The notes: generated by a model from the sequence alone, not told the origin. A stretch of 64,000 bases of DNA from Dinoroseobacter sp034111085 (GCA_034111085.1 JAWUXZ010000027.1:62001-126000), one strand, 5' to 3'; numbered from the stretch's first letter, positions 24,891 to 34,794 are shown. Translations and numbers: made by a program.

Positions 24891-25421
24891 ATGTTGCGCC
24901 ACGCCAAATCTGACCCTTCGCCGCTAATCACTGTGGAAGGAAGCCTCCCCTCGACGGTGGCGACCAAAAGGCTTGCGGCCCAAATCGGCAGCGTCCTGCA
25001 GCCCGGCGATACATTGCTGCTAACCGGCCAGCTTGGCACCGGAAAAACCTTCTTTGCTCGGTCCTTGATCCAAAGCAGGCTCGCGGCGCTAGGGCTTTGG
25101 GAAGACGTCCCTTCGCCCAGCTTTACCCTCGTGCAGACCTACGAGCTTGGCCCAGATACGCTATGGCATGTGGACCTCTACCGCCTCAGTGGCCCCGGTG
25201 ATGCGGTTGAGCTTGGCCTCGACGACGCGGTGGACACTGCGATTTGCCTAATCGAATGGCCCGACCGCCTCGGTGATCTGCGCCCAGCTTCTGCAATTGA
25301 CCTAACGCTAACTGATGCCGGAGATGACCGCCGCACAGTGTCACTCAGCGGGCCAGACACGCCCCAGACACGCCGCATCCTCGATATTGCCCGCGCTACC
25401 CTTGAGCTCGAACATGGTTAA
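24891..25421 (+). CDS. tsaE: tRNA threonylcarbamoyladenosine ATPase TsaE
   Basis: 176 aa. P-loop ATPase that works with TsaB/TsaD in t6A synthesis. The Walker A motif is GQLGTGKTFF (about residues 46-55), and the family blocks VPSPSFTLVQTYE, WHVDLYRL, and CLIEWPDRLG follow. It has about 15 extra N-terminal residues compared with short TsaE proteins. It opens the operon tsaE-amgK-murU-addB-addA; its end overlaps the kinase start by 8 bases. Confidence 0.96.
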   Translation: MLRHAKSDPSPLITVEGSLPSTVATKRLAAQIGSVLQPGDTLLLTGQLGTGKTFFARSLIQSRLAALGLWEDVPSPSFTLVQTYELGPDTLWHVDLYRLSGPGDAVELGLDDAVDTAICLIEWPDRLGDLRPASAIDLTLTDAGDDRRTVSLSGPDTPQTRRILDIARATLELEHG

Positions 25422-26415
25422 TCCCCGCCCCGAGATTGCAGCGTTTCTCGAGGACACGCATTGGACCGGCGCAAAAATTACCCTGCTTGCAGGTGACGCG
25501 TCGCCGCGCCGTTATTGGCGATTGACCCACGCCCACGAGACAGCCGTCTTAATGGATGCTCCGCCAGTAACGGGCGAGACAACCGAACCCTTCACCACGA
25601 TAGCGCGGCATCTGCGTGGCTTCGGCTATAGCGCCCCGCGCATTCAAAAGACCGACAGCGCCACTGGTTTGATCTTGATGGAAGACCTTGGCGACACTTT
25701 GTTCGCGCGCGACGTCGTCAACGCACCTCAGACCGAGGCCATGCTGTACGATGCCGCCGTTGACCTTTTAGCCGACCTCGCCAAACGCCCAATCCCAGAC
25801 GAGGTCCCATCATATGATACCGAAACGATGGTCAACCGGGCAGGGCTTGCGAGCAAGTGGTATGCTGGATCAGTCCAAGCCACGGATATCAACGATGCAG
25901 TGCAGGCCGCACTCAGACGCATTGAAACCTTCCCCACCGCCCTTGCTTTGCGGGACTTTCACGCTGAGAATCTGTTGTGGTTGCCGGATCGGGACGGCCT
26001 AGCACGGGTTGGTTTGCTCGACTTCCAAGACGCCATGCGCGCTCCGGTCGGCTATGATTTGATCTCGCTACTCTACGATGCACGTCGAGACGTCTCCGCC
26101 AAGCTGGTTGATCTCGCTATGCTGCGTTTTGCCCAAGCCAGCGACATTCCGCCAGCCGATCTGCGCCAAGCTTGCGCCATTCTCGCGGCACAGCGTTGCC
26201 TGCGCATCCTTGGTGTTTTTGCGCGTCTCTCGCTGCATTTCGGCAAGCCTGGGTATGTTGATTTGATTCCCCGGGTCTGGGCGCAGCTTGAGGGGTGTTT
26301 GGCGCATCCCTCGCTTTGCGATCTCGCGGCAGCTTGTCGTGCAAATCTACCGCCGCCCAGCAAGAACCACTTAAACGATCTGAGGGCGCGATGCGGCACG
26401 ATCCCGACGCTGTAA
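25414..26415 (+). CDS. amgK: Anomeric MurNAc/GlcNAc kinase AmgK-like phosphotransferase
   Basis: 333 aa from ATG 25414. An aminoglycoside-phosphotransferase-fold kinase with GDASPRRYWRL near the N-terminus and the catalytic DFHAENLLWL and metal-binding GLLDFQDA motifs. In Pseudomonas and many proteobacteria AmgK phosphorylates MurNAc at the anomeric carbon in peptidoglycan recycling, and its partner MurU is the next gene here. This pair, overlapping by 25 bases, supports AmgK rather than an antibiotic kinase. The frame is open upstream to 25315, but that lies inside tsaE. Confidence 0.92.
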   Translation: MVNPRPEIAAFLEDTHWTGAKITLLAGDASPRRYWRLTHAHETAVLMDAPPVTGETTEPFTTIARHLRGFGYSAPRIQKTDSATGLILMEDLGDTLFARDVVNAPQTEAMLYDAAVDLLADLAKRPIPDEVPSYDTETMVNRAGLASKWYAGSVQATDINDAVQAALRRIETFPTALALRDFHAENLLWLPDRDGLARVGLLDFQDAMRAPVGYDLISLLYDARRDVSAKLVDLAMLRFAQASDIPPADLRQACAILAAQRCLRILGVFARLSLHFGKPGYVDLIPRVWAQLEGCLAHPSLCDLAAACRANLPPPSKNHLNDLRARCGTIPTL

Positions 26416-27077
26416 TGATCTTCGCAGCGGGGCACGGGACGCGAATGCGGCCTTTGTCGCTGGACCGCCCAAAGGCAATGGTCGAGGTCGCAGGTCGCCC
26501 CCTGATCGACCACGCAATTGCGCAAGCCAGACAGGTTACGCCGCGCAAAATCGTGGTTAACACACATGCCCACGCCGCCCTCCTTGACGCGCGTCTACGC
26601 GGTCAAAGCGACGTGCAAACCATCCACGAGACTATATTGCTGGAAACCGGCGGCGGTTTGCGCGCTGCATTGCCTGATCTGGGAGGCGGCCCTGTCTTCA
26701 CCCTCAATTCAGACGCGGTTTGGGCTGGCCCGAGCGCGCTAAATACTCTGAAGTCGCATTGGCGTGCTCCGGATATGGACGCGCTGCTGCTTCTGGTCCC
26801 ACAAGAACGCACGTTCGGTCATGCGGGCAACGGCAGCTTCACCCTGCAGGCCGACGGACAAATCGCATCTCCCGGCCCGCTGATCTATACTGGCTCACAA
26901 ATCGTGCAACCAGCCGCCCTTCATGACTGTCCTGACACGACGTTTTCGATCCGTTGGCTCTGGCAGCGCGCGGCCAAACACGGGCGTCTTTATGGTTGCC
27001 TTTATGATGGGAAATGGGCCGATGTGGGCTCGCCTGAGGGTGTCGGAATTGCCGAAAATATGGTGGATTATAAGTAA
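26391..27077 (+). CDS. murU: N-acetylmuramate 1-phosphate uridylyltransferase MurU-like
   Basis: 228 aa nucleotidyltransferase. The NTP-binding signature AAGHGTRMRPLSLDRPKAMVEVAGRPL is broken by nothing and the metal Asp lies in FTLNSDAVW; a C-terminal DVGSPEGV segment is also typical. With AmgK it returns MurNAc from cell-wall turnover to UDP-MurNAc, bypassing de novo synthesis and conferring intrinsic fosfomycin tolerance in other bacteria (family knowledge). ATG 26391 has GAGGG upstream; the in-frame ATG 26415 is possible. It overlaps addB by 1 base (TAATG). Confidence 0.9.
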   Translation: MRHDPDAVMIFAAGHGTRMRPLSLDRPKAMVEVAGRPLIDHAIAQARQVTPRKIVVNTHAHAALLDARLRGQSDVQTIHETILLETGGGLRAALPDLGGGPVFTLNSDAVWAGPSALNTLKSHWRAPDMDALLLLVPQERTFGHAGNGSFTLQADGQIASPGPLIYTGSQIVQPAALHDCPDTTFSIRWLWQRAAKHGRLYGCLYDGKWADVGSPEGVGIAENMVDYK

Positions 27078-30040
27078 TGTTTGCTGATACCCGCTCGCCC
27101 CGCGTCTTCGCGCTGCCACCCGGCGCAGACTTCCCTGCCCGCCTGATTGACGGGCTATCGGACAGGTTGCATGAGGCGCCGCCTGATGAATGGGCGCGCG
27201 TCGAAATCATCGTCAACACTGAACGCATGGCGCGCAGATTACACGACGTGTTGCGCGCTGGCCCCCCGCGCCTGCTGCCTCGCATTCATGCCGTCACCGA
27301 TATTGCCGGACGCGGGGCGGCTGATTTCGGCCTCTTTGATCTGCCACACGAACGCCCCGGCCTGCGGCGCCGGCTTGAGCTGGCGCAACTGGTCCAACAG
27401 CTATTGCGCGCCGCCCCTGAGCTGGCCCCAGCGTCGTCAGCCTATGCGCTGGCCGACAGTCTTGCGGGTTTGCTGGACGAAATGCATGACGAGAATGTGT
27501 CGCCAGACGCGCTACACGAACTCGACGTCAGCGCGCATTCCGAACACTGGGCACGGGCGTTACGGTTCCTCGAAATCGTGCTTGCCTACGGCGAGGTCGA
27601 TCAAAGCCTGCTCGATCCCGCAGCCCGGATGCGGCTAGGGGTCGAGACCCTGATCGCGCGCTGGAAAGTAGCGCCACCGACGCATCCCGTTCTGCTGGCA
27701 GGATCATCCGGGTCACGTGGTACGACCGCGCGGCTGATGGATGCTGTAGCGCTTTTGCCTCAAGGTGCTGTGATCCTGCCAGGTTTCGATTTCGATCAGC
27801 CCCAAGCGATTTGGGATCGTATGGCCGAGATGGAGAGCAGCGAGGATCACCCGCAAGATAGGCTTGGGCAATTGTTAAGCCTCCTCGATCTGAGATGCGA
27901 AAACGTTAAACCGTGGACCTTGGATACCACCCCCGTCCCGCCTCGCAATCGGCTAATGTCATTGGCCCTGCGCCCTGCTCCCGTGACTGATCAGTGGCGC
28001 AGTGAAGGCCCCGAGTTGACCGATATTCCCGAGGCCTGCACTGGAATGACCTTGCTGGAAGCAAGCAGTCCGCGCGCCGAGGCAACAGCGATTGCCTTTT
28101 GCCTCAGGCGCGCGTTGGCAGAAGGCAAAACAGCCGCGCTCATCACTCCCGACCGAATGTTGACCCGACAAGTTACCGCAGCACTTGATCGCTGGCGGAT
28201 AGAGCCTGACGATAGCGCGGGGCGTCCTCTTGCGCTGTCGGCGCCTGGGCGATTCTTGCGTCAGGTTGCGGATCTGGCAGGCGCGAAGGTGTCTGCTGAG
28301 GACTTGATTGCGCTATTTAAACATCCGCTTGCGTCCAGTGTTGACGGGCGGCGCGGTGATCACTTGCGCCGCTCGCGCCTGTTGGAAATGTGGCTGCGAC
28401 GGCGCGGGCCCTCCTACCCGACGGGAGCCGAGATCACGGCTTGGGCCAGTTCCAATAAGGGTGACGATACCGGGCTAGAACAATGGTCCGACTGGATCAC
28501 TTGGATGCTAGAGCGTCTGGCGAAGATCAACGACGGCCCTTTGTCGGAGATGCTTGAGGCTCACATCTCCCTGACCGAATGCATCGCGTCTGGCGCAGTT
28601 AACGATCAGGACACCGGCGAGTTGTGGCGCGAAAAAGCAGGCGAGACGGCCTCGAAACTGATCGAAAACATGCGTTCGGAGGCCCCTTACGGTGGGCCCT
28701 ATACGTCGCGCAGCTATGCAGATCTGCTGACTGCACTTTTACAAGCCGAGCCCGTGCGAGACGCCGTGCGCGCCCATCCGCAAGTGATGATCTGGGGCAC
28801 GCTTGAGGCGCGCGTGCAAGGTGCAGACATCGTGATCCTTGGCGGGCTAAACGATGGGGTTTGGCCGTCACAACCCACACCGGACCCATGGCTCAACCGG
28901 CAAATGCGGCGCGACGTCGGGCTGACGCTGCCTGACCGCCGGATTGGCCTGCAAGCCCATGACTTCCAGCAGGCCATCGCTGCAAAGACCGTCATTATGA
29001 CACGTGCGCGGCGTGACGCGGACGCCGAAACCGTGCCCTCTCGCTGGATAAACCGACTGACGAACCTGCTGACCGGGCTTGGCGATATCGGAACGTCTGA
29101 GCTAGCTTCGATGCGTGCGCGCGGGGATACAATCCTCGCCCAAGCCGATGCGATGGAGGTCGCAAAAACGCTTGTGCCGCCCGCCCCGCGCCCTGAGCCG
29201 ATCCCGCCGCCTGAGACCCGGCCGCGCGCATTTTCCTTTACAGATGTCGAGAAGCTGCGCCGCGATCCCTATCACATCTATGCGCGCCACATCCTGCGCC
29301 TGCGTCCACTGGACGATCTGCGCAAAACGCCCGATGCACGGTTGCGCGGGCAAGTGCTGCACAAAGTGTTTGAGGTTTTCACACGCGCCACATGGAACGG
29401 CCTGCCCGATGATCCCTGCGCTGCGTTGATGCAGGCCGCCGATCAAGTGCTGGCAAAAGGCGAAGGCTGGACTGCGGCCGAGCGCCAGTGGCGGGTGCAT
29501 CTGGACCGGATCGCCGACGGATTTGTCGCGGCCGAGGCCCAGCGCCGCCAGATTGCACAGCCCTTCGCGTTGGAAAAGAAAGGCGAGCGGCCCCTGCCCG
29601 GTGACGGACGTCTGCACGGGCGCGCTGACCGTTTCGACATGACGCCAGACGGCCAACTTTTGATCTATGACTACAAAAGCGGTGCGCCGCCCAGCGCCAA
29701 AATTATCGACCATTACAACCGCCAGCTTCATTTGGAGGCTGCTGTTGCCGAGGTCGGCGGTTTTACCGATGTGCCCGCAGCGACCGTCGCCGCGATTGCC
29801 TATATCGGGCTGCATAAAGACCTGAAGACCACCGAGGTGCGTCGCGAGATCGACCCTGACTTCGTCGATGACAGCTGGGCTGCGTTCCTGACGCTTTATG
29901 ACGCCTACCTCGTGCCGACCAAAGGATATCTGTCGCGCCGGGCAGTCAAAGACCTCACATGGGGCGGCGATTACGACCACCTCGCGCGCTACGGCGAATG
30001 GGATGACAGCACGCCCGGATCGGCGGAGGAAGTCGCATGA
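27077..30040 (+). CDS. addB: Double-strand break repair protein AddB
   Basis: 987 aa subunit of the AddAB helicase-nuclease that resects DNA ends for RecA. The body is the inactivated-helicase fold of alphaproteobacterial AddB, with LGGLNDGVWP as a recognisable block. A RecB-family nuclease domain is at the C-terminus (about residues 710-950) with GRADRFD and IYDYKSG as catalytic motifs. No Walker A is apparent, which is usual here. I see none of the clustered C-terminal cysteines that hold the Fe-S cluster in Bacillus AddB. It overlaps murU by 1 base and addA by 4. Confidence 0.95.
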   Translation: MFADTRSPRVFALPPGADFPARLIDGLSDRLHEAPPDEWARVEIIVNTERMARRLHDVLRAGPPRLLPRIHAVTDIAGRGAADFGLFDLPHERPGLRRRLELAQLVQQLLRAAPELAPASSAYALADSLAGLLDEMHDENVSPDALHELDVSAHSEHWARALRFLEIVLAYGEVDQSLLDPAARMRLGVETLIARWKVAPPTHPVLLAGSSGSRGTTARLMDAVALLPQGAVILPGFDFDQPQAIWDRMAEMESSEDHPQDRLGQLLSLLDLRCENVKPWTLDTTPVPPRNRLMSLALRPAPVTDQWRSEGPELTDIPEACTGMTLLEASSPRAEATAIAFCLRRALAEGKTAALITPDRMLTRQVTAALDRWRIEPDDSAGRPLALSAPGRFLRQVADLAGAKVSAEDLIALFKHPLASSVDGRRGDHLRRSRLLEMWLRRRGPSYPTGAEITAWASSNKGDDTGLEQWSDWITWMLERLAKINDGPLSEMLEAHISLTECIASGAVNDQDTGELWREKAGETASKLIENMRSEAPYGGPYTSRSYADLLTALLQAEPVRDAVRAHPQVMIWGTLEARVQGADIVILGGLNDGVWPSQPTPDPWLNRQMRRDVGLTLPDRRIGLQAHDFQQAIAAKTVIMTRARRDADAETVPSRWINRLTNLLTGLGDIGTSELASMRARGDTILAQADAMEVAKTLVPPAPRPEPIPPPETRPRAFSFTDVEKLRRDPYHIYARHILRLRPLDDLRKTPDARLRGQVLHKVFEVFTRATWNGLPDDPCAALMQAADQVLAKGEGWTAAERQWRVHLDRIADGFVAAEAQRRQIAQPFALEKKGERPLPGDGRLHGRADRFDMTPDGQLLIYDYKSGAPPSAKIIDHYNRQLHLEAAVAEVGGFTDVPAATVAAIAYIGLHKDLKTTEVRREIDPDFVDDSWAAFLTLYDAYLVPTKGYLSRRAVKDLTWGGDYDHLARYGEWDDSTPGSAEEVA

Positions 30041-33000
30041 GACAGCCCCCTTCAGACGCCACGCTGACACAAATCGCTGCGGCAAATCCCGAAACGTCCA
30101 CTTGGCTCGCGGCCAATGCAGGATCCGGCAAGACGCGCGTGCTAACCGACCGGGTTGCGCGGCTTTTGCTGCGCGGGGTGCCGCCGCAACGTATCTTATG
30201 TTTGACCTACACCCGAGCCGCCGCGACCGAGATGCAGAACCGCCTGTTCAAGCGCCTCGGCGCGTGGGCGATGGCCGAAGACGGTGCGTTGAAAGACGCG
30301 CTGGACGAGTTGGGGCTGGAGCCTGGTGAAAACAACGCCGAGGTTCGCGGGGCCGCGCGCACGCTGTTTGCCCGCGCGATTGAGACGCCCGGCGGGCTAA
30401 AACTGCAAACCATCCACTCGTTCTGCGCGTCGCTGCTCAGGCGGTTCCCGTTGGAAGCACACGTGTCGCCCAGCTTCATGGAAATGGACGACCGGTCGGC
30501 CGATTTGGTTCAAGCAGATCTGCTGGACCAACTCGCCAGCGGGCCCGATCAACCGCGCTTTGACCAAATCGCAGCCCTTCTGGGCGAAGGCGAATTGGCG
30601 AGACTGACCAAGCAGGTCATCGGGGCGCGGGCCAATTTTGAGCAACCGCTTGGGCGCGGCGCACTTTGCGCTGAGATGGATATCGATCCCGGGATGACGC
30701 TTGATCACTTGATCGACGACACATTCGCGCCCGGCGATGCGGCCTTGCTGCAAGCCATTCGAGACGGTCTTCTCACGCGCGAAAAGACCGATTTGGCCCA
30801 CGGACAAAGGCTCGAAGGCCTTGATCTTAATGCGCCTTCTCTGGGTTGGATGTCTGTTTTGGAGGGCATGATGCTTTTCGGTGGCACGACTAAAACCGCC
30901 GAACCGTTTAGCGCCAAGATCGGCAAATGGCCCACAGCAGCTGGGCGCAAGCTGTTCAGCGACGACCAGATCGACGCGCTTGATGGCCTGATGGCGCGGA
31001 TTGAAGGCGCGCGGCAAACCCGTGTGGCGCTTGAGGCCGTCGAAAAGTCCGTCGCCTTGCACGCCTTCGCCGACTGGATCCTGCCCGCCTATGCGCAGGC
31101 GAAAACCGCGCGCGGATGGCTCGACTTCGACGATCTGATCCTAAAGACGCGCGCGCTATTAACCGACCCAAGTGTGGCGCAATGGGTTCTGTTCCGTCTT
31201 GATGGTGGCATCGATCATATCCTCGTGGACGAAGGGCAGGACACCTCGCCCGTCCAGTGGCAGATCATCCGCGATCTGGCGCGCGAATTTGCCAGCGGCG
31301 ACGGTGCCCGCCCCGATATTCAGCGCACCATCTTCGTTGTGGGCGACCCGAAACAGTCGATCTATTCGTTCCAAGGCGCCGATCCAGCCGGGTTCGAGCA
31401 GATGCGCGCTTTCTTTGAGGGCGCGATGCGTGCCGCGTCCGAGCCGTTTCAAACCCAAAGCCTGCTCTATTCGTTCCGCTCTGCCAACGCCGTGCTTCAG
31501 GCCGTCGATGCCACCTTCAAAGCCGTTGATCACCAAGGTCTCGGCATGGCCAGCGATCACGTGCCATTCCATAGCGATATGCCCGGTCGTGTTGATCTCT
31601 GGCCAGTTGAACTCAAGGCCGAGGCCGAGGCCGACCTGCCCTTTGACAGCCCCGTCGATGCGCTGTCGCGACAAGATCATCGCTTAGTGCTCGCTCGGCG
31701 TGTCGTCGACGAGATGGCCGCAATCCTTGAGGCCCGCACGCAGATCACCACGACCGAAGGCGTCACCCGACCCGTCACGGCCGGCGATTTCCTGATCCTT
31801 GTGCAAAGTCGCAAGGAAATGTTCCATGAGATCATTCGGGCCTGCAAGGACAAGGGTCTGCCTGTTGCGGGCGCGGACCGTCTGCGCATCGGGGGCGAGT
31901 TGGCCGTGCGCGATCTGATGGCGCTTCTGCGCTTTGCCGCCACCCCCGAAGATGATCTGGCGCTGGCAACTGTGCTGCGCTCGCCTCTGTGCAACTGGAC
32001 GGAAGCGCAGCTGTTCGATTTGGCCCATAAGCGCGACACAAACTTCCTTTGGCGTGCATTACGCGGCCGTAAAGATTCGCCGCCCGCGACGATGGATTTG
32101 CTGCAAGATACGCTCAAACAGGGCGATTTCCTGCGCCCCTTTGATCTGATTGACCGCATTCTGACCCGCCATCTGGGGCGCAGGAACCTACTCGCCCGCC
32201 TTGGGATGGAGGCCGAAGATGGTGTCGACGCCCTTCTGGCCCAAGCCCTGAGTTACGAGCAGGGCAATGTGCCCTCGCTGACCGGTTTCATAGGCTGGAT
32301 GGCCCAGGACACGAGCGACTTGAAGCGCGCGCTCGACCAGCAAGGCGACAGAGTTCGGGTGATGACGGTGCATGGGGCCAAGGGTCTTGAGGCGCCGATT
32401 GTAATCCTGCCGGACTGCGCCAAACGCAAACCGCCCATGCCCGGCAAGCTGTTAAAACTGCCAGATGGGCCTGTGCTGTGGCGCACAAGCAAACCCGAGG
32501 CGACCCCGCGCATGGCCGAGGCGATGGAGACCGCAAGTGCGCGCGATCAAGACGAGCGGATGCGGCTGCTTTATGTGGCGATGACGCGGGCGGAAAACTG
32601 GCTGATCATCGCAGCGGCTGGTGATGCGGACAAAGACTGCTGGTATGCTTATGCCAAAGCCGGGCTAGGCGCGCTTGGGGCGGCACCCTTGGTGCGCGCT
32701 GAGGGTATAGGTTTGAGGTGGCAAAGCGGTGTCTGGCCCGATGCCTCGACTGAAACACCACAAACATCTTCCCCGCATCAAACCGAGACGCTGCCAGATT
32801 GGGCGGGTGAGCATGCTGGCGCACCGCCGCAAGCTGAGGCCTCGCTATCACCGTCCCAGCTCGGTGGCGCAAAGGTCATCGGGCCGGATCCTGAGGGATT
32901 GGCCCTTGATGAAGCGCTCGCGCGCGGCACCGCGTTGCATTGGGCGCTCGAGCATTTCCCGAAACACCCGCTGGATCACTGGGACAAGATCGCCGCCGCA

Positions 33001-33402
33001 GGACCGGACGGCATGGCTAGCGTGATGGACGAGGCGAGAGCCGTGTTGGCAGCGCCTGCCCTTGCATCTGTCTTCGCACAGGACACTTTGGCAGAGGTCT
33101 CGGTAACGGCGGAGCTGGCTGAGCTTGGCAATCGCAGAATCTCCGGCCAGATCGACCGCTTGATCATCAGCGCGGCGGAAGTGATCGCGGTTGATTTCAA
33201 GTCGAACGCGGCTGTGCCCATCAGCCCAACCGACACACCCGAGGGCCTGCTGCGCCAGATGGGCGCCTATCACGCCGCGCTCACCCAGCTTTACCCGGAT
33301 CGCAAGGTGACTTGCGCAATTTTATGGACGCGCACCGCAGAATTGATGCCGCTCGACGACGCACAGATACGCGCGGCACTTGTGCGCACCCCCACATCTT
33401 GA
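30037..33402 (+). CDS. addA: Double-strand break repair helicase-nuclease AddA
   Basis: 1121 aa. SF1A (UvrD/Rep-like) helicase with Walker A NAGSGKT (about 27-33), the motif II box LVDEGQDTSPVQW (Gly in place of the usual Ala), VVGDPKQSIYSFQGADP, VMTVHGAKGLEAPIV and the motif VI region LLYVAMTRAENWL. A C-terminal RecB nuclease domain carries ISGQIDRLI and AVDFKSN. It is co-expressed with AddB through an ATGA overlap. Together they process double-strand breaks and normally respond to Chi-like sequences. It ends the tsaE operon; trxA follows after 59 bases. Confidence 0.97.
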   Translation: MRQPPSDATLTQIAAANPETSTWLAANAGSGKTRVLTDRVARLLLRGVPPQRILCLTYTRAAATEMQNRLFKRLGAWAMAEDGALKDALDELGLEPGENNAEVRGAARTLFARAIETPGGLKLQTIHSFCASLLRRFPLEAHVSPSFMEMDDRSADLVQADLLDQLASGPDQPRFDQIAALLGEGELARLTKQVIGARANFEQPLGRGALCAEMDIDPGMTLDHLIDDTFAPGDAALLQAIRDGLLTREKTDLAHGQRLEGLDLNAPSLGWMSVLEGMMLFGGTTKTAEPFSAKIGKWPTAAGRKLFSDDQIDALDGLMARIEGARQTRVALEAVEKSVALHAFADWILPAYAQAKTARGWLDFDDLILKTRALLTDPSVAQWVLFRLDGGIDHILVDEGQDTSPVQWQIIRDLAREFASGDGARPDIQRTIFVVGDPKQSIYSFQGADPAGFEQMRAFFEGAMRAASEPFQTQSLLYSFRSANAVLQAVDATFKAVDHQGLGMASDHVPFHSDMPGRVDLWPVELKAEAEADLPFDSPVDALSRQDHRLVLARRVVDEMAAILEARTQITTTEGVTRPVTAGDFLILVQSRKEMFHEIIRACKDKGLPVAGADRLRIGGELAVRDLMALLRFAATPEDDLALATVLRSPLCNWTEAQLFDLAHKRDTNFLWRALRGRKDSPPATMDLLQDTLKQGDFLRPFDLIDRILTRHLGRRNLLARLGMEAEDGVDALLAQALSYEQGNVPSLTGFIGWMAQDTSDLKRALDQQGDRVRVMTVHGAKGLEAPIVILPDCAKRKPPMPGKLLKLPDGPVLWRTSKPEATPRMAEAMETASARDQDERMRLLYVAMTRAENWLIIAAAGDADKDCWYAYAKAGLGALGAAPLVRAEGIGLRWQSGVWPDASTETPQTSSPHQTETLPDWAGEHAGAPPQAEASLSPSQLGGAKVIGPDPEGLALDEALARGTALHWALEHFPKHPLDHWDKIAAAGPDGMASVMDEARAVLAAPALASVFAQDTLAEVSVTAELAELGNRRISGQIDRLIISAAEVIAVDFKSNAAVPISPTDTPEGLLRQMGAYHAALTQLYPDRKVTCAILWTRTAELMPLDDAQIRAALVRTPTS

Positions 33403-33461
33403 CCCTGAGCGTTACAGAACCTACCTCTCGCTTGAACCACGCATTGCCAAGGAGCACGCAC

Positions 33462-33782
33462 ATGGCCACCGTTGCCGTAACCGACGCCACATTCGACGCC
33501 GAAGTGAAACAGTCCGACATCCCCGTTGTCGTTGATTTCTGGGCCGAATGGTGCGGTCCGTGCAAACAGATCGGCCCAGCGCTGGAAGAACTTTCCGCCG
33601 AATACGATGGCAAAGTGAAGATCGTCAAAGTGAACGTAGACAGCGACATGAACGCAGCAGCAGGTCTAAATGTGCGCGGCATTCCGGCGCTGTTTTTGTT
33701 TAAGGACGGTGAAGTTGTGTCCAACAAGACCGGTGCCGCCCCGAAAGCCGCGCTGAAAAGTTGGATCGACGCTGCGCTCTAA
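33462..33782 (+). CDS. trxA: Thioredoxin TrxA
   Basis: 106 aa, cytosolic disulfide reductase. The active site WCGPC (C31, C34) is preceded by VVVDFWAE and followed by a cis-Pro loop IPALFLF. ATG 33462 has AAGGAG 7 bases upstream. The frame is open further upstream into the addA end, but the family start and RBS decide for 33462. The 59-base gap and own strong RBS suggest a separate promoter. Confidence 0.98.
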   Translation: MATVAVTDATFDAEVKQSDIPVVVDFWAEWCGPCKQIGPALEELSAEYDGKVKIVKVNVDSDMNAAAGLNVRGIPALFLFKDGEVVSNKTGAAPKAALKSWIDAAL

Positions 33783-33789
33783 GCGCGCC

Positions 33790-34695
33790 TCACAACTCCA
33801 AACCAAGTGCTGCCAGCCGCGCCTTTAGGCGATCCGGGAAATCGGGTCGCCATACGTTCAGCGCCCGCTCTTGGAAGAACCAAAACAGGTAGCGCGCATA
33901 ATCTGGGGCATCGCTGTCCAAATACGCAAACGCTGCCGCGATCCCATCGCGCGGCACGTTGCCTGCAACATGGTGAAAGTCGATCTGCCCGAACAAGATC
34001 GCAGGCTTGTCCAACAAGAATCCGCTGATCACGACGCTTGAGTTTTGGGCTGCCACGTAATCGCACCGCGCAAGCAGCTCGGTCATAGGGGCAGTTGATA
34101 GCGTGATCCGAGGTTGGGCGCAAAGTTCCGCAACCGTCTCGCGCTCAGCCTCCGAATAGGTCTCGCTGGGATGAAGCGTTACAATAATCTCACGCGCCTC
34201 ACGCTCAGCCAAAACCTGCACCATCTCTATCGGCGACATCGACTGGAAACTGCGGTGCGCCAGCAACTTGCCCTGCAACGGCACATACACGAACCCCTCG
34301 CCCGGCTTGGCCTCAGGCAATTCCAGCTTCGTGCGCCAGAACCCCCCAAACTGGCCGGCCCGCTGACCATTTACCGCAGTCGGATCAAACGAGGCTTTCG
34401 CTACATCGAACTCCCAGCGCTTGGCGGTCTTCTCGATATGCCAAAACGGTTCCAGATAGCTGCGCCGCATCGTCAAACTGCGCCCCGGCATTGGCGCATC
34501 TTTATAGAACATCGCCCAACCGGGCCGCGCGACGGAGGCAAGACGCTCGGCCATACCGTTCCCGCGCACTTCCATCTGCCAACCGCTCTGCACAAAGACC
34601 GCCCGCAATGCCGCGAGAAACCCGTGTTTGTCGCGCGCCACCTGCCATTGCAGCCAATCGGGCAGATAAAATGTCAGCCGTTTATCTTTACTCAT
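33790..34695 (-). CDS. Conserved hypothetical protein, possibly glycosyltransferase-like
   Basis: 301 aa from ATG 34695 (MSKDKRLTFYLPDW). Not firmly recognised. There is no signal peptide or membrane helix. The C-terminal half shows an IIVTLHPSETYSEAE strand-turn, a LLARCDYVAAQNSSVVISGFLL block and a KPAILFGQIDFHH segment. The pattern of a phosphate-holding loop followed by 'ASSVAxEA'-like and 'PxixFG' blocks resembles capsule-polysaccharide or GT-B-type glycosyltransferases. This is a weak structural impression. The gene converges on trxA and is divergent from hslV across 99 bases. The frame extends upstream but without similarity. Confidence 0.7.
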   Translation of the reverse strand: MSKDKRLTFYLPDWLQWQVARDKHGFLAALRAVFVQSGWQMEVRGNGMAERLASVARPGWAMFYKDAPMPGRSLTMRRSYLEPFWHIEKTAKRWEFDVAKASFDPTAVNGQRAGQFGGFWRTKLELPEAKPGEGFVYVPLQGKLLAHRSFQSMSPIEMVQVLAEREAREIIVTLHPSETYSEAERETVAELCAQPRITLSTAPMTELLARCDYVAAQNSSVVISGFLLDKPAILFGQIDFHHVAGNVPRDGIAAAFAYLDSDAPDYARYLFWFFQERALNVWRPDFPDRLKARLAALGLEL

Positions 34696-34794
34696 AGGGA
34701 TCAAGCTACCCGAGCGCTGGCCCACCACAACCTCCCACGGCTTGCCCCGAGGCGGCACGACCTCCATATGTATCCCAACGGTAACGGAGGCCCC

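Noticed and set aside
29102..30085. 327-aa minus-strand frame
   Set aside because: Antisense to addB; no family features.
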